DNA from: Clostridia bacterium
GTDB lineage: Bacteria; Bacillota; Clostridia; Oscillospirales; CAG-272
Reading direction: 5' to 3'
NCBI GenBank assembly: GCA_017456685.1
Contig: JAFTIV010000130.1
Coordinates: 1 to 10,384 of the forward strand
DNA length: 10,384 bases
Shown here: in pieces, positions 1 to 8,100 of the stretch
Numbering within the stretch: position 1 is the stretch's first letter
Layout of the letters: the number at the start of each line of letters is the position of its first letter
Notes under the pieces: generated by a model
Told to the model about the DNA's origin: nothing
The model's database searches: none
What the model saw: only the letters and a program-made list of their open reading frames with translations
Translations under genes and position numbers: made by a program

Positions 1-2
1 CT

Positions 3-1457
3 TGTAAAAATCTCCAAAAGATTACCATCAAATCAAAAATTCTCAAGTCAATTGCAAATGATAATTTTGCAGGCTGTACTGCGGTTACCGAAATTCACAT
101 GGACTGTTCAAAGCTTGAAACCGTCGGTGGCACTGCATTCTGCTTCTCAACTGATTATGACGATGGAAACAACACCACTCAATGGTACAACCTTGAGGGC
201 GATAAGATAGTTGATTTGTCAAGCCTTAAGAATCCATCTGATAGTGCATTTGCAAGCTCAAATATCGGCTCTGCAACAGTTATAGGTCCAACCGCGCTCG
301 AGTCGCTTCCTAACCAAACATTCAGAAAGTGTAATATAAAATCACTTTACCTCGGCACAGCAGAGGGCAAGACCATAACCGCACAATACTGGGCATTTGA
401 AGGCAACCAGTTCGAGACTATAATTTTTGGCAAGGGCTTCACCCAAATCGACGCAAGATTTGAGTCTTCCTGTAAGGTTGTTTGTCTTGCTGATTCGGTT
501 AAATTCACAGACAATACTGTTTTCAATAAATCAGGCTCTGAGCTTTACTGTAAGGCTTACGAGGCAAGCGCATCACTTTCAAATGCAACAATCACTGCAA
601 TAACAGGCGCAAGCGACTTAGTTAACAACAGATGCGGTGTTGGCATTACTGTTACTACCGCTGATGAAACCAAGAGAATCGAAACAATCAAGCACACCGA
701 GGGCTCAACAAAGGTTGTTGACGCAACCTGCTTGACTCCAGAGGGAACTGCTCACATTTGTAAGTTCTGCTCTGCTACAATAAGCATTGACGAGACTGCT
801 CCTGCACTTGGACACGCATTCAATGTTCTTACTGACATTGTATATGCTCGCTTTGATGTAGATGGCTACAAGGTTAACAAGTGTGAAAGATGCGCTGAGA
901 CTGACAGCTCAGTCGTTGCTCCTGCAATCTTTGCTCACAAGGGCTACTCATACAGAGAAAACGGCACAAAGGCAGGTATTTATAGCGAGTTCTCAATCGA
1001 CACAAGCGCTCTTCAGGCTTACGAGGAATTCCACGATACAGTTATTTCCTTTGGTATTGCAATCTTCAACCCTGCAAAGCTTACAGACGGAACAACCTAC
1101 TTCTTTAATGGTAAGAAAATCAATGCCGAGACTGGTATTGTTCAGGTTGAGCTCAACGAAAACAGCAGAAAGTATTCAAGACTTAACTGCTTAATCGACG
1201 GCTTTGACAAGTCAAACGCTAACCACACCGCGCTTGAGCTTGTAATTGCGGGCTTCGCTTATGAGACAAACGGAAGCGTTCAAATTATGCAAAAGCAATA
1301 TGAGGTAAACGCAGAGACTCCTGTTGTTGCTCCTTACCTTAGCAAGGTTACAAGAGAGGATGCAGTGCTTTACACAGTAAGCATTGGCACAATCGAGGAA
1401 AATGTAGCCTTTACTGATACAATTAAAGAATTTTCAGCTCCTGTAGTAGCTGAGTAA
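3..1457 (+). CDS. BspA-like leucine-rich-repeat surface protein, C-terminal part (5' truncated by window)
   Basis: The reading frame is open from the left edge of the window, so the ATG at 99 is probably internal and the true start lies outside. About 484 residues are visible. The N-terminal ~200 residues contain irregular repeats of the LRR_5/BspA kind, with phrases such as 'AFEGNQFETIIFGKGFTQI' and 'FRKCNIKSLYLG', which build solenoid surfaces used by gut Bacillota for adhesion or host contact. These are followed by a Cys-containing module with CKFC and a closing ALGH (about 724-822), which resembles the 'ATC...CxxC...ALGH' repeats of secreted clostridial proteins, and a second degenerate unit with CERC. 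The last ~170 residues look like a beta-rich domain with no family I recognise. The C-terminus has no LPXTG motif or membrane segment, so any anchor would have to be upstream or non-covalent. The export signal must also be upstream. The family call is fairly secure; the ligand is unknown. Confidence 0.75.
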   Translation, partial: CKNLQKITIKSKILKSIANDNFAGCTAVTEIHMDCSKLETVGGTAFCFSTDYDDGNNTTQWYNLEGDKIVDLSSLKNPSDSAFASSNIGSATVIGPTALESLPNQTFRKCNIKSLYLGTAEGKTITAQYWAFEGNQFETIIFGKGFTQIDARFESSCKVVCLADSVKFTDNTVFNKSGSELYCKAYEASASLSNATITAITGASDLVNNRCGVGITVTTADETKRIETIKHTEGSTKVVDATCLTPEGTAHICKFCSATISIDETAPALGHAFNVLTDIVYARFDVDGYKVNKCERCAETDSSVVAPAIFAHKGYSYRENGTKAGIYSEFSIDTSALQAYEEFHDTVISFGIAIFNPAKLTDGTTYFFNGKKINAETGIVQVELNENSRKYSRLNCLIDGFDKSNANHTALELVIAGFAYETNGSVQIMQKQYEVNAETPVVAPYLSKVTREDAVLYTVSIGTIEENVAFTDTIKEFSAPVVAE

Positions 1458-1460
1458 AGC

Positions 1461-1494
1461 AAAAGAGCAGTCGCACAAGCGACTGCTCTTTTTA
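1461..1494. terminator. Bidirectional intrinsic terminator between convergent genes
   Basis: A perfect 11-bp stem (1464-1474 with 1479-1489) closes on the tetraloop ACAA. It is followed by a T-run on the + strand and preceded by AAAA, which gives a short U-run on the - strand. It starts 3 bases after the LRR gene stop and ends just before the stop of the TIR-methyltransferase gene, so it can serve both transcripts. Confidence 0.9.
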
Positions 1495-1501
1495 TTTGCT
1501 T

Positions 1502-2791
1502 TTATTTCTTTGCTGTAAAAATCGGCACACCGAGGGACACGAAAATTTTATCCTTCATATATTTTTGCTTCTTTCGTCCGTGTCTATTTTTATACTCTAT
1601 ACATTTTTCGAAGGCATCAGCCTTGTCAAAATAATCGGGGCTATCGACTACCCAGTATTTAGGGTTAAAGTAAATATCCCAAAGGTCCTCCTTTAAAGAG
1701 CCCTTGAAATCGACTGACGAAATTATAGAGCAACGCATTTCAACGCTTGAGAAGCCTGCGTGTCTCAAAAGCACAGGAAGCTTTCTGCCCATATGTCTAT
1801 CTCCCGACTCCTTTGAATGCTCCCAAATATAGAAGCAATCGCTAAAGAAGGTTGGGTCGGTTGTGTCCTCCTCGTAGGTGGCATTCAAGCCATCGTCCTC
1901 GTCTTGGACGAGAATAGTACCGTTTTCGCTTAGAAGCTCACGAAGCACTCTTAGAGTTGGCAAGGCGTTCTTCAGGTGCAAAAGCACGGCTGAGATATGA
2001 ATAAGGTCGAAGCCATCAAGTCCGTTTTCGTCGAGGTATTTTTTGAGGGTGTCGCGAAGGGCCTTACTTGTAATATCAACCGCGAGGAAGCTTATGCGGG
2101 GGTCATCTCCATAGCGCCCGCTTGCAAGCTCCAGCTTTCCCTTCTCCTTATCAATGCACAAAAGGTGCGAAAAGCTCTTGCCCTTAAGCCTTAGCATAAT
2201 GCTTTCGGCATCCGAGCTTCCAACATCGAGCACGCTTGGGCTCTTTATCTTATCAAACACCTCATCAATACAAGGGATTGCGTATATGCTATAGATATTA
2301 TTTTGCTTGCGAAGCCTCTCCTGCTCAATTTCAGCCTCAGCGGAATAGATGCTATCGCTAAGCTCCTTGCTTAGCTTTATATCGACCTGCTTTGAGATTG
2401 CGCGAATAAGCTCTCTATCGCTTCCGTAATCCTTCATAAAAAGCCAGTTGAAGTCACCGAGAACATGATGGAAAAAGTCGTAATCGTTTTCGCTTAGCTC
2501 CTCAACAACAACGGGCAAAATCTTAAGCCCTACTATTGAATGGCGTCTTAGCGCGTATAAAATTTCCTTGCCTACCCACTCCGACTCGGCGCTTGAGGCT
2601 GATAAAAGCACAATAAATGCCCTTGAGGCATCTATTCCCTCTTTTATCTTTTGAGCGTATTCCTGCTGGCTATACTCCTCCTGCCACCAGCGCTCAAGAC
2701 CGCTACTCTTTATCAGCTTAGCCACGCGACTTGCGTGCTTTTTATCGTTTTTGTTATAGGAAATAAAAAAATCGTACTTAATTTGACTCAT
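1502..2791 (-). CDS. TIR domain-SAM methyltransferase fusion protein
   Basis: The 429-residue protein appears cytoplasmic, with no signal peptide or membrane segment. Residues ~5-135 form a TIR domain of the TIR_2 type: it opens with YDFFISYNKND, and the strand 'AFIVLLSAS' is followed by SEWVGKE, placing Glu76 where NAD-cleaving TIR domains carry their catalytic Glu (W-x-x-x-E). A helical linker, ~140-180, leads to a class I methyltransferase domain, ~184-360. That domain has motif I VLDVGSSDA (187-195), an acidic residue after strand 2 (Asp214), AVDI (237-240), and a UbiE/Methyltransf_25-like segment LHLKNALPTLRVLRELL. The stretch MGRKLPVLLRHAGF is typical of UbiE-like small-molecule methyltransferases. 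Motif I lacks the usual third Gly, so cofactor binding is inferred. The last ~65 residues are unassigned. GGAAG lies 7 nt before the ATG. NADase activity, methylation target and any defence role are unproven. No second defence gene is visible beside it. Confidence 0.85.
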   Translation of the reverse strand: MSQIKYDFFISYNKNDKKHASRVAKLIKSSGLERWWQEEYSQQEYAQKIKEGIDASRAFIVLLSASSAESEWVGKEILYALRRHSIVGLKILPVVVEELSENDYDFFHHVLGDFNWLFMKDYGSDRELIRAISKQVDIKLSKELSDSIYSAEAEIEQERLRKQNNIYSIYAIPCIDEVFDKIKSPSVLDVGSSDAESIMLRLKGKSFSHLLCIDKEKGKLELASGRYGDDPRISFLAVDITSKALRDTLKKYLDENGLDGFDLIHISAVLLHLKNALPTLRVLRELLSENGTILVQDEDDGLNATYEEDTTDPTFFSDCFYIWEHSKESGDRHMGRKLPVLLRHAGFSSVEMRCSIISSVDFKGSLKEDLWDIYFNPKYWVVDSPDYFDKADAFEKCIEYKNRHGRKKQKYMKDKIFVSLGVPIFTAKK

Positions 2792-2818
2792 AATTTTTCT
2801 TCCGTTGCTTTATCAATT

Positions 2819-2841
2819 GAGCGACCCGCAAAGGGTCGCTC
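2819..2841. other. Stem-loop in the leader of the TIR-methyltransferase gene
   Basis: A perfect 9-bp stem, GAGCGACCC with GGGTCGCTC, closes on a 5-nt loop, 28 nt before the TIR-methyltransferase start codon. Read on the - strand, where it would lie in the mRNA leader, it is followed by A-rich sequence and not a U-run, so it is a poor terminator there. Read on the + strand it is followed by TTGTTATTTATTT, a modest terminator tail, but no + strand gene needs it. It may be a leader hairpin affecting translation or stability, or the end of an antisense transcript. Confidence 0.6.
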
Positions 2842-2855
2842 TTGTTATTTATTTA

Positions 2856-3073
2856 AAACCCGCCTCAGCCGTGTAGCAAGAATTAGAACCCTAATTTTTA
2901 GGGTGGTGTCCGCAAAACGCCTTTACTGCTTCCAACGTCTGTAAGAATTCGTCCGGCAAAAGCCTCATTAAGAGGAATACCTACAGGAGGCCTGCAAACC
3001 AGCATTCAATATGGGACTCCTTTAATCTACGTGTAGGTCTCAATATGTTGCTAAGCACGCACTGCGCAGGCTT
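2856..3073 (-). ncRNA. Putative structured RNA, family not assigned
   Basis: This gene-free stretch between the transketolase and TIR genes folds well as a - strand RNA of about 215 nt. Its ends pair through a long interrupted helix: 3066-3073 with 2856-2863, 3062-3064 with 2866-2868, 3056-3059 with 2870-2873, and 3048-3053 with 2874-2879. Inside are a compound hairpin (3033-3038 with 2979-2984, then 3014-3021 with 2985-2992), a short CCTC/GAGG hairpin (2963-2975), a bulged hairpin spanning roughly 2926-2962, and a 7-bp hairpin (2888-2904). CTGTA (2986-2982) could also pair with TACAG (2943-2939), competing with one helix. The 3' strand of the closing helix runs into TTTTAAAT, so the RNA may end there. 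Size and multi-branch form recall families such as raiA RNA, but I could not match conserved sequence to any family. It could be a free ncRNA or a cis-acting leader of the TIR gene. The strand is inferred from its neighbours and the U-run. Confidence 0.5.
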
Positions 3074-3096
3074 AAAATCCTTTTGTCCTTGCACTA

Positions 3097-4041
3097 TTAG
3101 TGCTTCATTGAAATTGCTCTCTTAGCCCTTTCAACAATTCCGTTTGCGTTAAGTCCGTAGTACTCAAGAAGCTCCTTAGCGGGGGCGGATTTACCAAAGG
3201 TGTCCTCTACTCCGTGTCTTACAACAGGAACTGGGCAAACACCCGCAAGGCACTCGCATACAGCGCTACCAAGACCACCGATTATGTTATGCTCCTCACT
3301 TGTAACAATAGCTCCTGTTTGCTGAGCGCAAGCGATAATAAGCTCCTTGTCAAGTGGCTTTATTGTGTGAATATTTACAACCGAGGCACTAATTCCATCC
3401 GCCTCAAGCATTTCTCTTGCAATAAGCGCCTGCTCAACCATAATACCTGTTGCAACTATTGTAACATCTGTTCCCTCAGCGAGCAAAATGCCCTTGCCGA
3501 TTTCGAACTTATAGTCGGGGGTATCATTGATTACAGACACAGCAAGACGGCCAAAGCGCATATATACAGGTCCCTCGTGCTTGATGGCTGCCTCAACCGC
3601 GCATCTTGCCTCTACAGCATCAGCGGGGTTAAGAATAACCATACCTGGGATTGTACGCATAAGAGCGATGTCCTCGTTGCACTGATGGCTTGCGCCATCC
3701 TCACCAACAGTAATTCCTGCGTGAGTTGCACCGATTTTCACATTGAGGTGTGGGTAGCCTATTGAGTTTCTAATTTGGTCAAAGCTTCTTCCTGCTGCAA
3801 ACATTGCAAAGGTGCTTGCAAAAGGAATTTTGCCTGTTGTTGAAAGTCCTGCGGCAACACCGAACATATTATTCTCAGCAATACCACAATCAAAAAATCT
3901 CTCTGGGAATTTCTTCTTGAAAATTCCTGTCTTTGTAGCTGCCGCAAGGTCCGCGTCAAGAACTACAAGGTTTTCGTATTTTGAGCCAAGCTCGGCAAGC
4001 GCGTTGCCGTATGCTTCTCTTGTCGCTATTTTATCTGCCAT
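3097..4041 (-). CDS. tkt: Transketolase, C-terminal subunit
   Basis: The 314-residue protein matches the pyrimidine-binding plus C-terminal half of transketolase, the cytosolic thiamine-diphosphate enzyme that moves two-carbon units between sugar phosphates in the non-oxidative pentose phosphate pathway. The segment FFDCGIAENNM carries Glu56, the conserved Glu that activates the cofactor's aminopyrimidine. SFDQIRNSI (86-94) and GEDGASHQ (113-120) are further family signatures. The final ~120 residues form the transketolase C-terminal domain. The gene begins 10 bases after the N-terminal subunit's stop. Its ribosome site GAGG overlaps that TGA stop, 8 nt from the ATG, which suggests translational coupling and equal production of the two halves. 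A 1-deoxyxylulose-5-phosphate synthase is less likely, given the split layout and the partner gene. The gene looks intact. Confidence 0.93.
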   Translation of the reverse strand: MADKIATREAYGNALAELGSKYENLVVLDADLAAATKTGIFKKKFPERFFDCGIAENNMFGVAAGLSTTGKIPFASTFAMFAAGRSFDQIRNSIGYPHLNVKIGATHAGITVGEDGASHQCNEDIALMRTIPGMVILNPADAVEARCAVEAAIKHEGPVYMRFGRLAVSVINDTPDYKFEIGKGILLAEGTDVTIVATGIMVEQALIAREMLEADGISASVVNIHTIKPLDKELIIACAQQTGAIVTSEEHNIIGGLGSAVCECLAGVCPVPVVRHGVEDTFGKSAPAKELLEYYGLNANGIVERAKRAISMKH

Positions 4042-4051
4042 AGTATTTTCC

Positions 4052-4888
4052 TCACTTTAAGTTCTTCGCAAGCTCATTAAGCTCTGCCATTGCCTGTGCG
4101 TACTCAGCATCATTAGGAGCCTTTCCGTGCCAGCCAGCCTCGTTTTCCATGAACGAAACGCCCTTACCCTTTATGGTTTTTGCAACGATTGCCGTTGACT
4201 TGCCCTTTGTAGCCCTTGCGGTATCAAATGCACCGAGGATTGCCTCGATATCGTGTCCGTCAATTGATACAACATTCCAGCCGAATGCCTCAAGCTTGCT
4301 TTCATAAGGCATTGTATTCATAACATCTGCAACCTTACCATCGATTTGCAAGCCGTTATTATCGATAATCAAGCAGAGGTTATCAAGCTTATAATGTGAG
4401 GCGAACATAATTGCCTCCCAAATTTGACCCTCTTGGCTTTCGCCATCACCGATAAGAGTATAAACGCGATAGTCCTTGTTATCTATCTTGCCTGCAAGTG
4501 CCATTCCGCAAGCACAGGAGAAGCCCTGTCCAAGCGAGCCTGCTGACATATCAATTCCCTTAATTCCCTTCATATCGGGGTGTCCCTGAAGGAATGAGCC
4601 GAGATGACGGAAGCCCTTAAGCTCCGCTACATCAAAATAGCCACGATGTGCAAGCGCAGAATAAAGTCCTGGGCACGAATGTCCCTTTGAGAGCACAAAG
4701 CGGTCTCTGTCTGGGTCCTTAGGGCTTTCGGGGTTTATCCTAAGCTCCGAAAAATAGAGGCACGCGAAAATGTCTGCCGAGGAGAGCGCTCCACCAGGAT
4801 GACCCGATTTTGCGTTATATACTGCTTCGACAGCGCCGATTCTTATATCGTTTGCCGTCCTTTTAAGCTTCAAAATTTTGTTGTCCAT
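4052..4888 (-). CDS. tkt: Transketolase, N-terminal (thiamine diphosphate-binding) subunit
   Basis: The 278-residue protein is the pyrophosphate-binding half of a split transketolase and should form the active enzyme with the product of the next gene. Visible signatures are SGHPGG (28-33), SKGH with its conserved His (67-70), GSLGQG (117-122), and the thiamine-diphosphate/Mg motif from GDGE (147-150) to DNN (176-178). GWHGKAP (252-258) is also typical of the family. I placed the start at 4888 (MDNKILKLKR) because GGAGG lies 7 nt upstream. A longer in-frame ATG at 4948 would begin upstream of the predicted transcription start and has no ribosome site. The first gene of a two-gene operon, it is driven by the strong promoter at 4939-4967. 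Confidence 0.94.
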   Translation of the reverse strand: MDNKILKLKRTANDIRIGAVEAVYNAKSGHPGGALSSADIFACLYFSELRINPESPKDPDRDRFVLSKGHSCPGLYSALAHRGYFDVAELKGFRHLGSFLQGHPDMKGIKGIDMSAGSLGQGFSCACGMALAGKIDNKDYRVYTLIGDGESQEGQIWEAIMFASHYKLDNLCLIIDNNGLQIDGKVADVMNTMPYESKLEAFGWNVVSIDGHDIEAILGAFDTARATKGKSTAIVAKTIKGKGVSFMENEAGWHGKAPNDAEYAQAMAELNELAKNLK

Positions 4889-4938
4889 AATTGAGCCTCC
4901 AAATATGTATATAAATGTATTATCTTGCTTGTAAGAAT

Positions 4939-4967
4939 ATTTTATCATTTTGTGCGCATTATGTCAA
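4939..4967 (-). promoter_or_regulatory. Sigma-A-type promoter for the transketolase operon
   Basis: On the - strand a perfect -35 TTGACA (4962-4967) is separated by exactly 17 bp from a -10 TAAAAT (4939-4944). Transcription would start near 4932, giving a leader of about 45 nt before the 4888 start. No operator or riboswitch is evident in that short leader. Confidence 0.85.
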
Positions 4968-4997
4968 TATTTTATTTGGTTTTAAATTAGATTTTAA

Positions 4998-5026
4998 TTG
5001 ACAAAAATGGAATTGTATGCTAATAT
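4998..5026 (+). promoter_or_regulatory. Sigma-A-type promoter for mfd
   Basis: A perfect -35 TTGACA (4998-5003) lies 17 bp from a -10 TAATAT (5021-5026) preceded by TGC, an extended -10. An overlapping TATAAT at 5024-5029 has a less favourable 20-bp spacing. The start of transcription would be near 5033, at the base of the first leader hairpin. It diverges from the transketolase promoter, with the two -35 boxes only about 30 bp apart. Confidence 0.82.
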
Positions 5027-5032
5027 AATCTT

Positions 5033-5115
5033 GCAAGGAGAGCAAAAGCCCCTCTTGCGACAAAAATCATCAATTCTTAACATTCACGCGCCCCAAAAAG
5101 GGCGCGATGTCGCGT
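5033..5115 (+). promoter_or_regulatory. Structured 5' leader of mfd: two stem-loops
   Basis: The ~105-nt leader contains a 5'-terminal hairpin (5033-5043 with 5048-5058, AAAA loop, two A-C mismatches). A second, GC-rich hairpin follows (5087-5093 with 5100-5106), extended by ACAT/ATGT (5080-5083 with 5107-5110) across a 3-nt bulge. ACGCG at 5086-5090 could instead pair with CGCGT at 5111-5115, which is followed by a short T-run, so alternative folds are possible. The mfd ribosome site AGGAG (5129-5133) is outside the stems. A regulatory role is inferred. Confidence 0.45.
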
Positions 5116-5137
5116 TTTAAAATTATTTAGGAGATTT

Positions 5138-8100
5138 ATGAATACTAATGCCTTACTTAGCCCTATAAGGAGCACGCCTCAATATAAGGCGCTTTTTGCG
5201 CGTCTTGAGGAGCTTCGCTCAAGCGAGCTTTGCTTGCCTCTTTTGATAAATGGTGTATGCGATGGCGCAGAATGTGCACTCATTCACTCACTTATTTGTG
5301 ACCTTCGCAAAAAATATGGCAAATCTGTGCTGATTATAATTCCTGAGGAGCGCCGTGCAAACAGACTAAATGACTTTTTCAAGAAAAGTGGCTTGCGCTG
5401 TGAGCTTTACCCTGTGCGTGATTTTAACTTTTTTAATATGACTGTCTCTCGCGAGCTTGAGCACGAGCGACTAAAGGTTCTTAGTGGAGTTGCTCACAAT
5501 TCTCTTGATGCAGTAATTGCAACTCCCGAGGCACTTTTACAGCTTACAATGCCAAGGCGCGAGCTTTTGGCGCGCACCTTTGAGGTTAAAATTGGTGACA
5601 CTATAGACTCAAGCGAGCTTATTTCCAAGCTTATAAACACGGGTTATTCGTCCTGCGAGCTTGTTGAGAGCGCGGGTCAGTACGCGGTGCGTGGTGGAAT
5701 TATTGATGTATTCCCAGCGGGTAGCTCAAGCATTATTGTAAATGGTGAGGAGTTCAAGGACAGCCTACCTGTAAGAATTGAGCTTTTTGGCGATGAAATA
5801 GACAGAATAGGGCTTTTCGACCCTATAACTCAGCGTACGGGTGCCTCAATTGAGCATTTCTCGATTGCGCCCTCAAAGGAAATTATCGCCTCAAAAGAGC
5901 AAATTAAGCAAATCCGCGAATATATTGAGGAGCTTGAGTTAAAGGCGCCAACGGAGCAAGCACAAAAGGAGCTTAAGGCGGAGCTTTTTTCAATTGACTC
6001 ACAGACCTCGTATGCGTTTTTTGACCGCTTCATTTCATACATTTACCCCGAAAAGCAGACACTTCTCGACTATTTTGATGATGTCTGCGCTATAGCGTGC
6101 GATTATGCAGGAATTAAGGAGCGCGTGCGTAGCTCAAGCGAGCTAAACGATGAAATTATCGCATCCCTTATCTCCTCGGGGCTTATTCAGGCGGAGCTTG
6201 CCGAATACTCGGCTGAGGATGAGCGCCTTACAGCCTTTTTCAAGGACAACCAAATTATAAATATAGACAAGTTTGCAATAAGCTATCACGGCGAGGCGGG
6301 TGGCATTTACGACCTCAAGGCAAGAAGCCTTTCGCACGCAGATGTGTCGATAAACACTATAGTTGAGCAGATGAAATACTACACCGAGAACGGCTACAGC
6401 TGTGCGCTTGTGTGCAGAACCGAAACCGAGGTTAAGGAGTCTGTGCGTATTCTTTGTGATGCAGATGTGGTTGCCTTTGCCTCCAAGGGCGAGGACGATG
6501 CTCTAAGGGCGGGAGCCGTATGCGTTTTAAGCGACACATTCCCCGACGGATATGAGCTTTTTGACTCAAAAATCGTCATTATGGTTCTCTCCTCAAGAAG
6601 CGAGCGCTCTGCCCTAAAGGCGAAAAAGCGCGCCAAGTTTGCAAAGAATGCGGGAGAGAAAATTCTCTCGTATGCCGACCTTAATGTTGGCGACGCTGTC
6701 GTGCACGCGCGCTATGGTATAGGAAGATACCTTGGAATTGAAAATCTCTTGGTATGTGGCGCTTATCGCGACTATATTACCATTCAATATGCAGGCACTG
6801 ACAAGCTTTTTCTACCCGTTGACCAGCTCGATATGGTTTCCAAATATATCGGTGCGGGCTCGGCTGATGGCGAGGTTAAGCTCTCTAAAATGGGCGGGGA
6901 GGCTTGGAAAAGGGCTACCTCACGCGCGAAGGCAAGCGCAAAGGAAATGGCGAAGGAGCTTATCGACCTTTATGCGCGCAGAACTCGCATAAACGGCTTC
7001 TCGTTTGCTCCTGACGGCATTATGGAGCACGAATTTGACACCTCGTTTGAATTTGAGGAAACAGAAAGTCAGCTTGAGGCTATTGCCGATATCAAGCGAG
7101 ATATGGAGCGTCCCTACCCTATGGACAGAATTCTTTGCGGAGATGTTGGCTATGGAAAGACGGAGGTTGCGCTTCGTGCTGCGATGAAGGCGGTTGCAAA
7201 CAACAAGCAGGTTGCCATTTTGGTGCCGACCACAATTCTTGCTATGCAACACTATCAAACTGCTCTTGCGCGCTTTGCGGGCACAGGGGTTAGCATTGAT
7301 ATGATTTCGCGCTTCCGCACACAAAAGGAGCAAAACGAAGCGCTTCGCAAGCTACGCAGAGGTGACCTTGATATAATCATCGGCACACACAAGCTTCTTA
7401 GCGGAAAAATTCAGTTCAAGGACCTTGGACTTTTGATAATCGACGAGGAGCAACGCTTTGGAGTTTCACAAAAGGAGAAAATCAAGCAGCTTGTGCCCGA
7501 TGTTGATGTTCTATCTCTTAGTGCAACGCCTATTCCGCGTACGCTCAGTATGGCTATGGGTGGTATTCGCGATATGTCCGTGCTTGACGATGCTCCAGGT
7601 GGACGACTTGGAGTTATGTCTTATGTGCTTGAATACGATGAAAATGTAATAAACGACGCGATAAGGCGCGAGCTTCATCGTGGCGGACAGGTGTTCTACC
7701 TTTACAACAATGTTGAAACGATATACGATATTGCAGGCAGAATTTCAAGAGTATTTCCTGATGCGAGGGTGCGTGTTGCTCACGGTCAAATGGACCGCGA
7801 CGAGATTGAGGAGATTTGGCACGCGCTCACAATCGGTGAGATTGATGTTCTTGTCAGCACAACGATTATAGAAACAGGAATTGACATTCCAAATGCGAAC
7901 ACTCTAATTATAGAAAACGCAGACAGAATGGGGCTTGCGCAGCTTCACCAAATACGCGGACGCGTTGGCAGAAGCCACCGTCGTGCTTATGCGTTCTTTA
8001 CCTATCGCGCAGGCAAGCAATTGAGTGAAATTGCCGAAAAGCGCCTTAATGCAATCCGCGATTTTGCGGAATTTGGCGCGGGCTTCAAGATTGCAATGCG

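Noticed and set aside
99..101. ATG at 99 as the true start of the LRR protein
   Set aside because: The frame is open to the window edge with in-frame LRR-like residues upstream, no ribosome site precedes this ATG, and no signal peptide follows it.
2651..2944. 97-codon + strand open frame across the TIR gene start
   Set aside because: It overlaps the well-supported TIR coding sequence antisense, has no ribosome site, and shows no recognisable protein features.
2856..3073. 6S RNA, tmRNA, RNase P RNA or SRP RNA
   Set aside because: The fold is multi-branched, not the rod with a central bubble expected of 6S. I see no tmRNA tRNA-like ends or RNase P core sequences. The GGAAGCAG stretch is only superficially like SRP RNA because the expected GGAA-capped helix around it is missing.
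2792..3096. A retron: structured RNA with pairing ends next to a TIR effector
   Set aside because: Retrons need a reverse transcriptase. None is present in the window, and the neighbouring genes are transketolase and the LRR protein.
4889..4948. Longer N-terminus for the transketolase N-terminal subunit, starting at 4948
   Set aside because: The extension overlaps the -10 box and lies before the predicted transcription start. The internal ATG at 4888 has GGAGG at ideal spacing and matches the usual family N-terminus.
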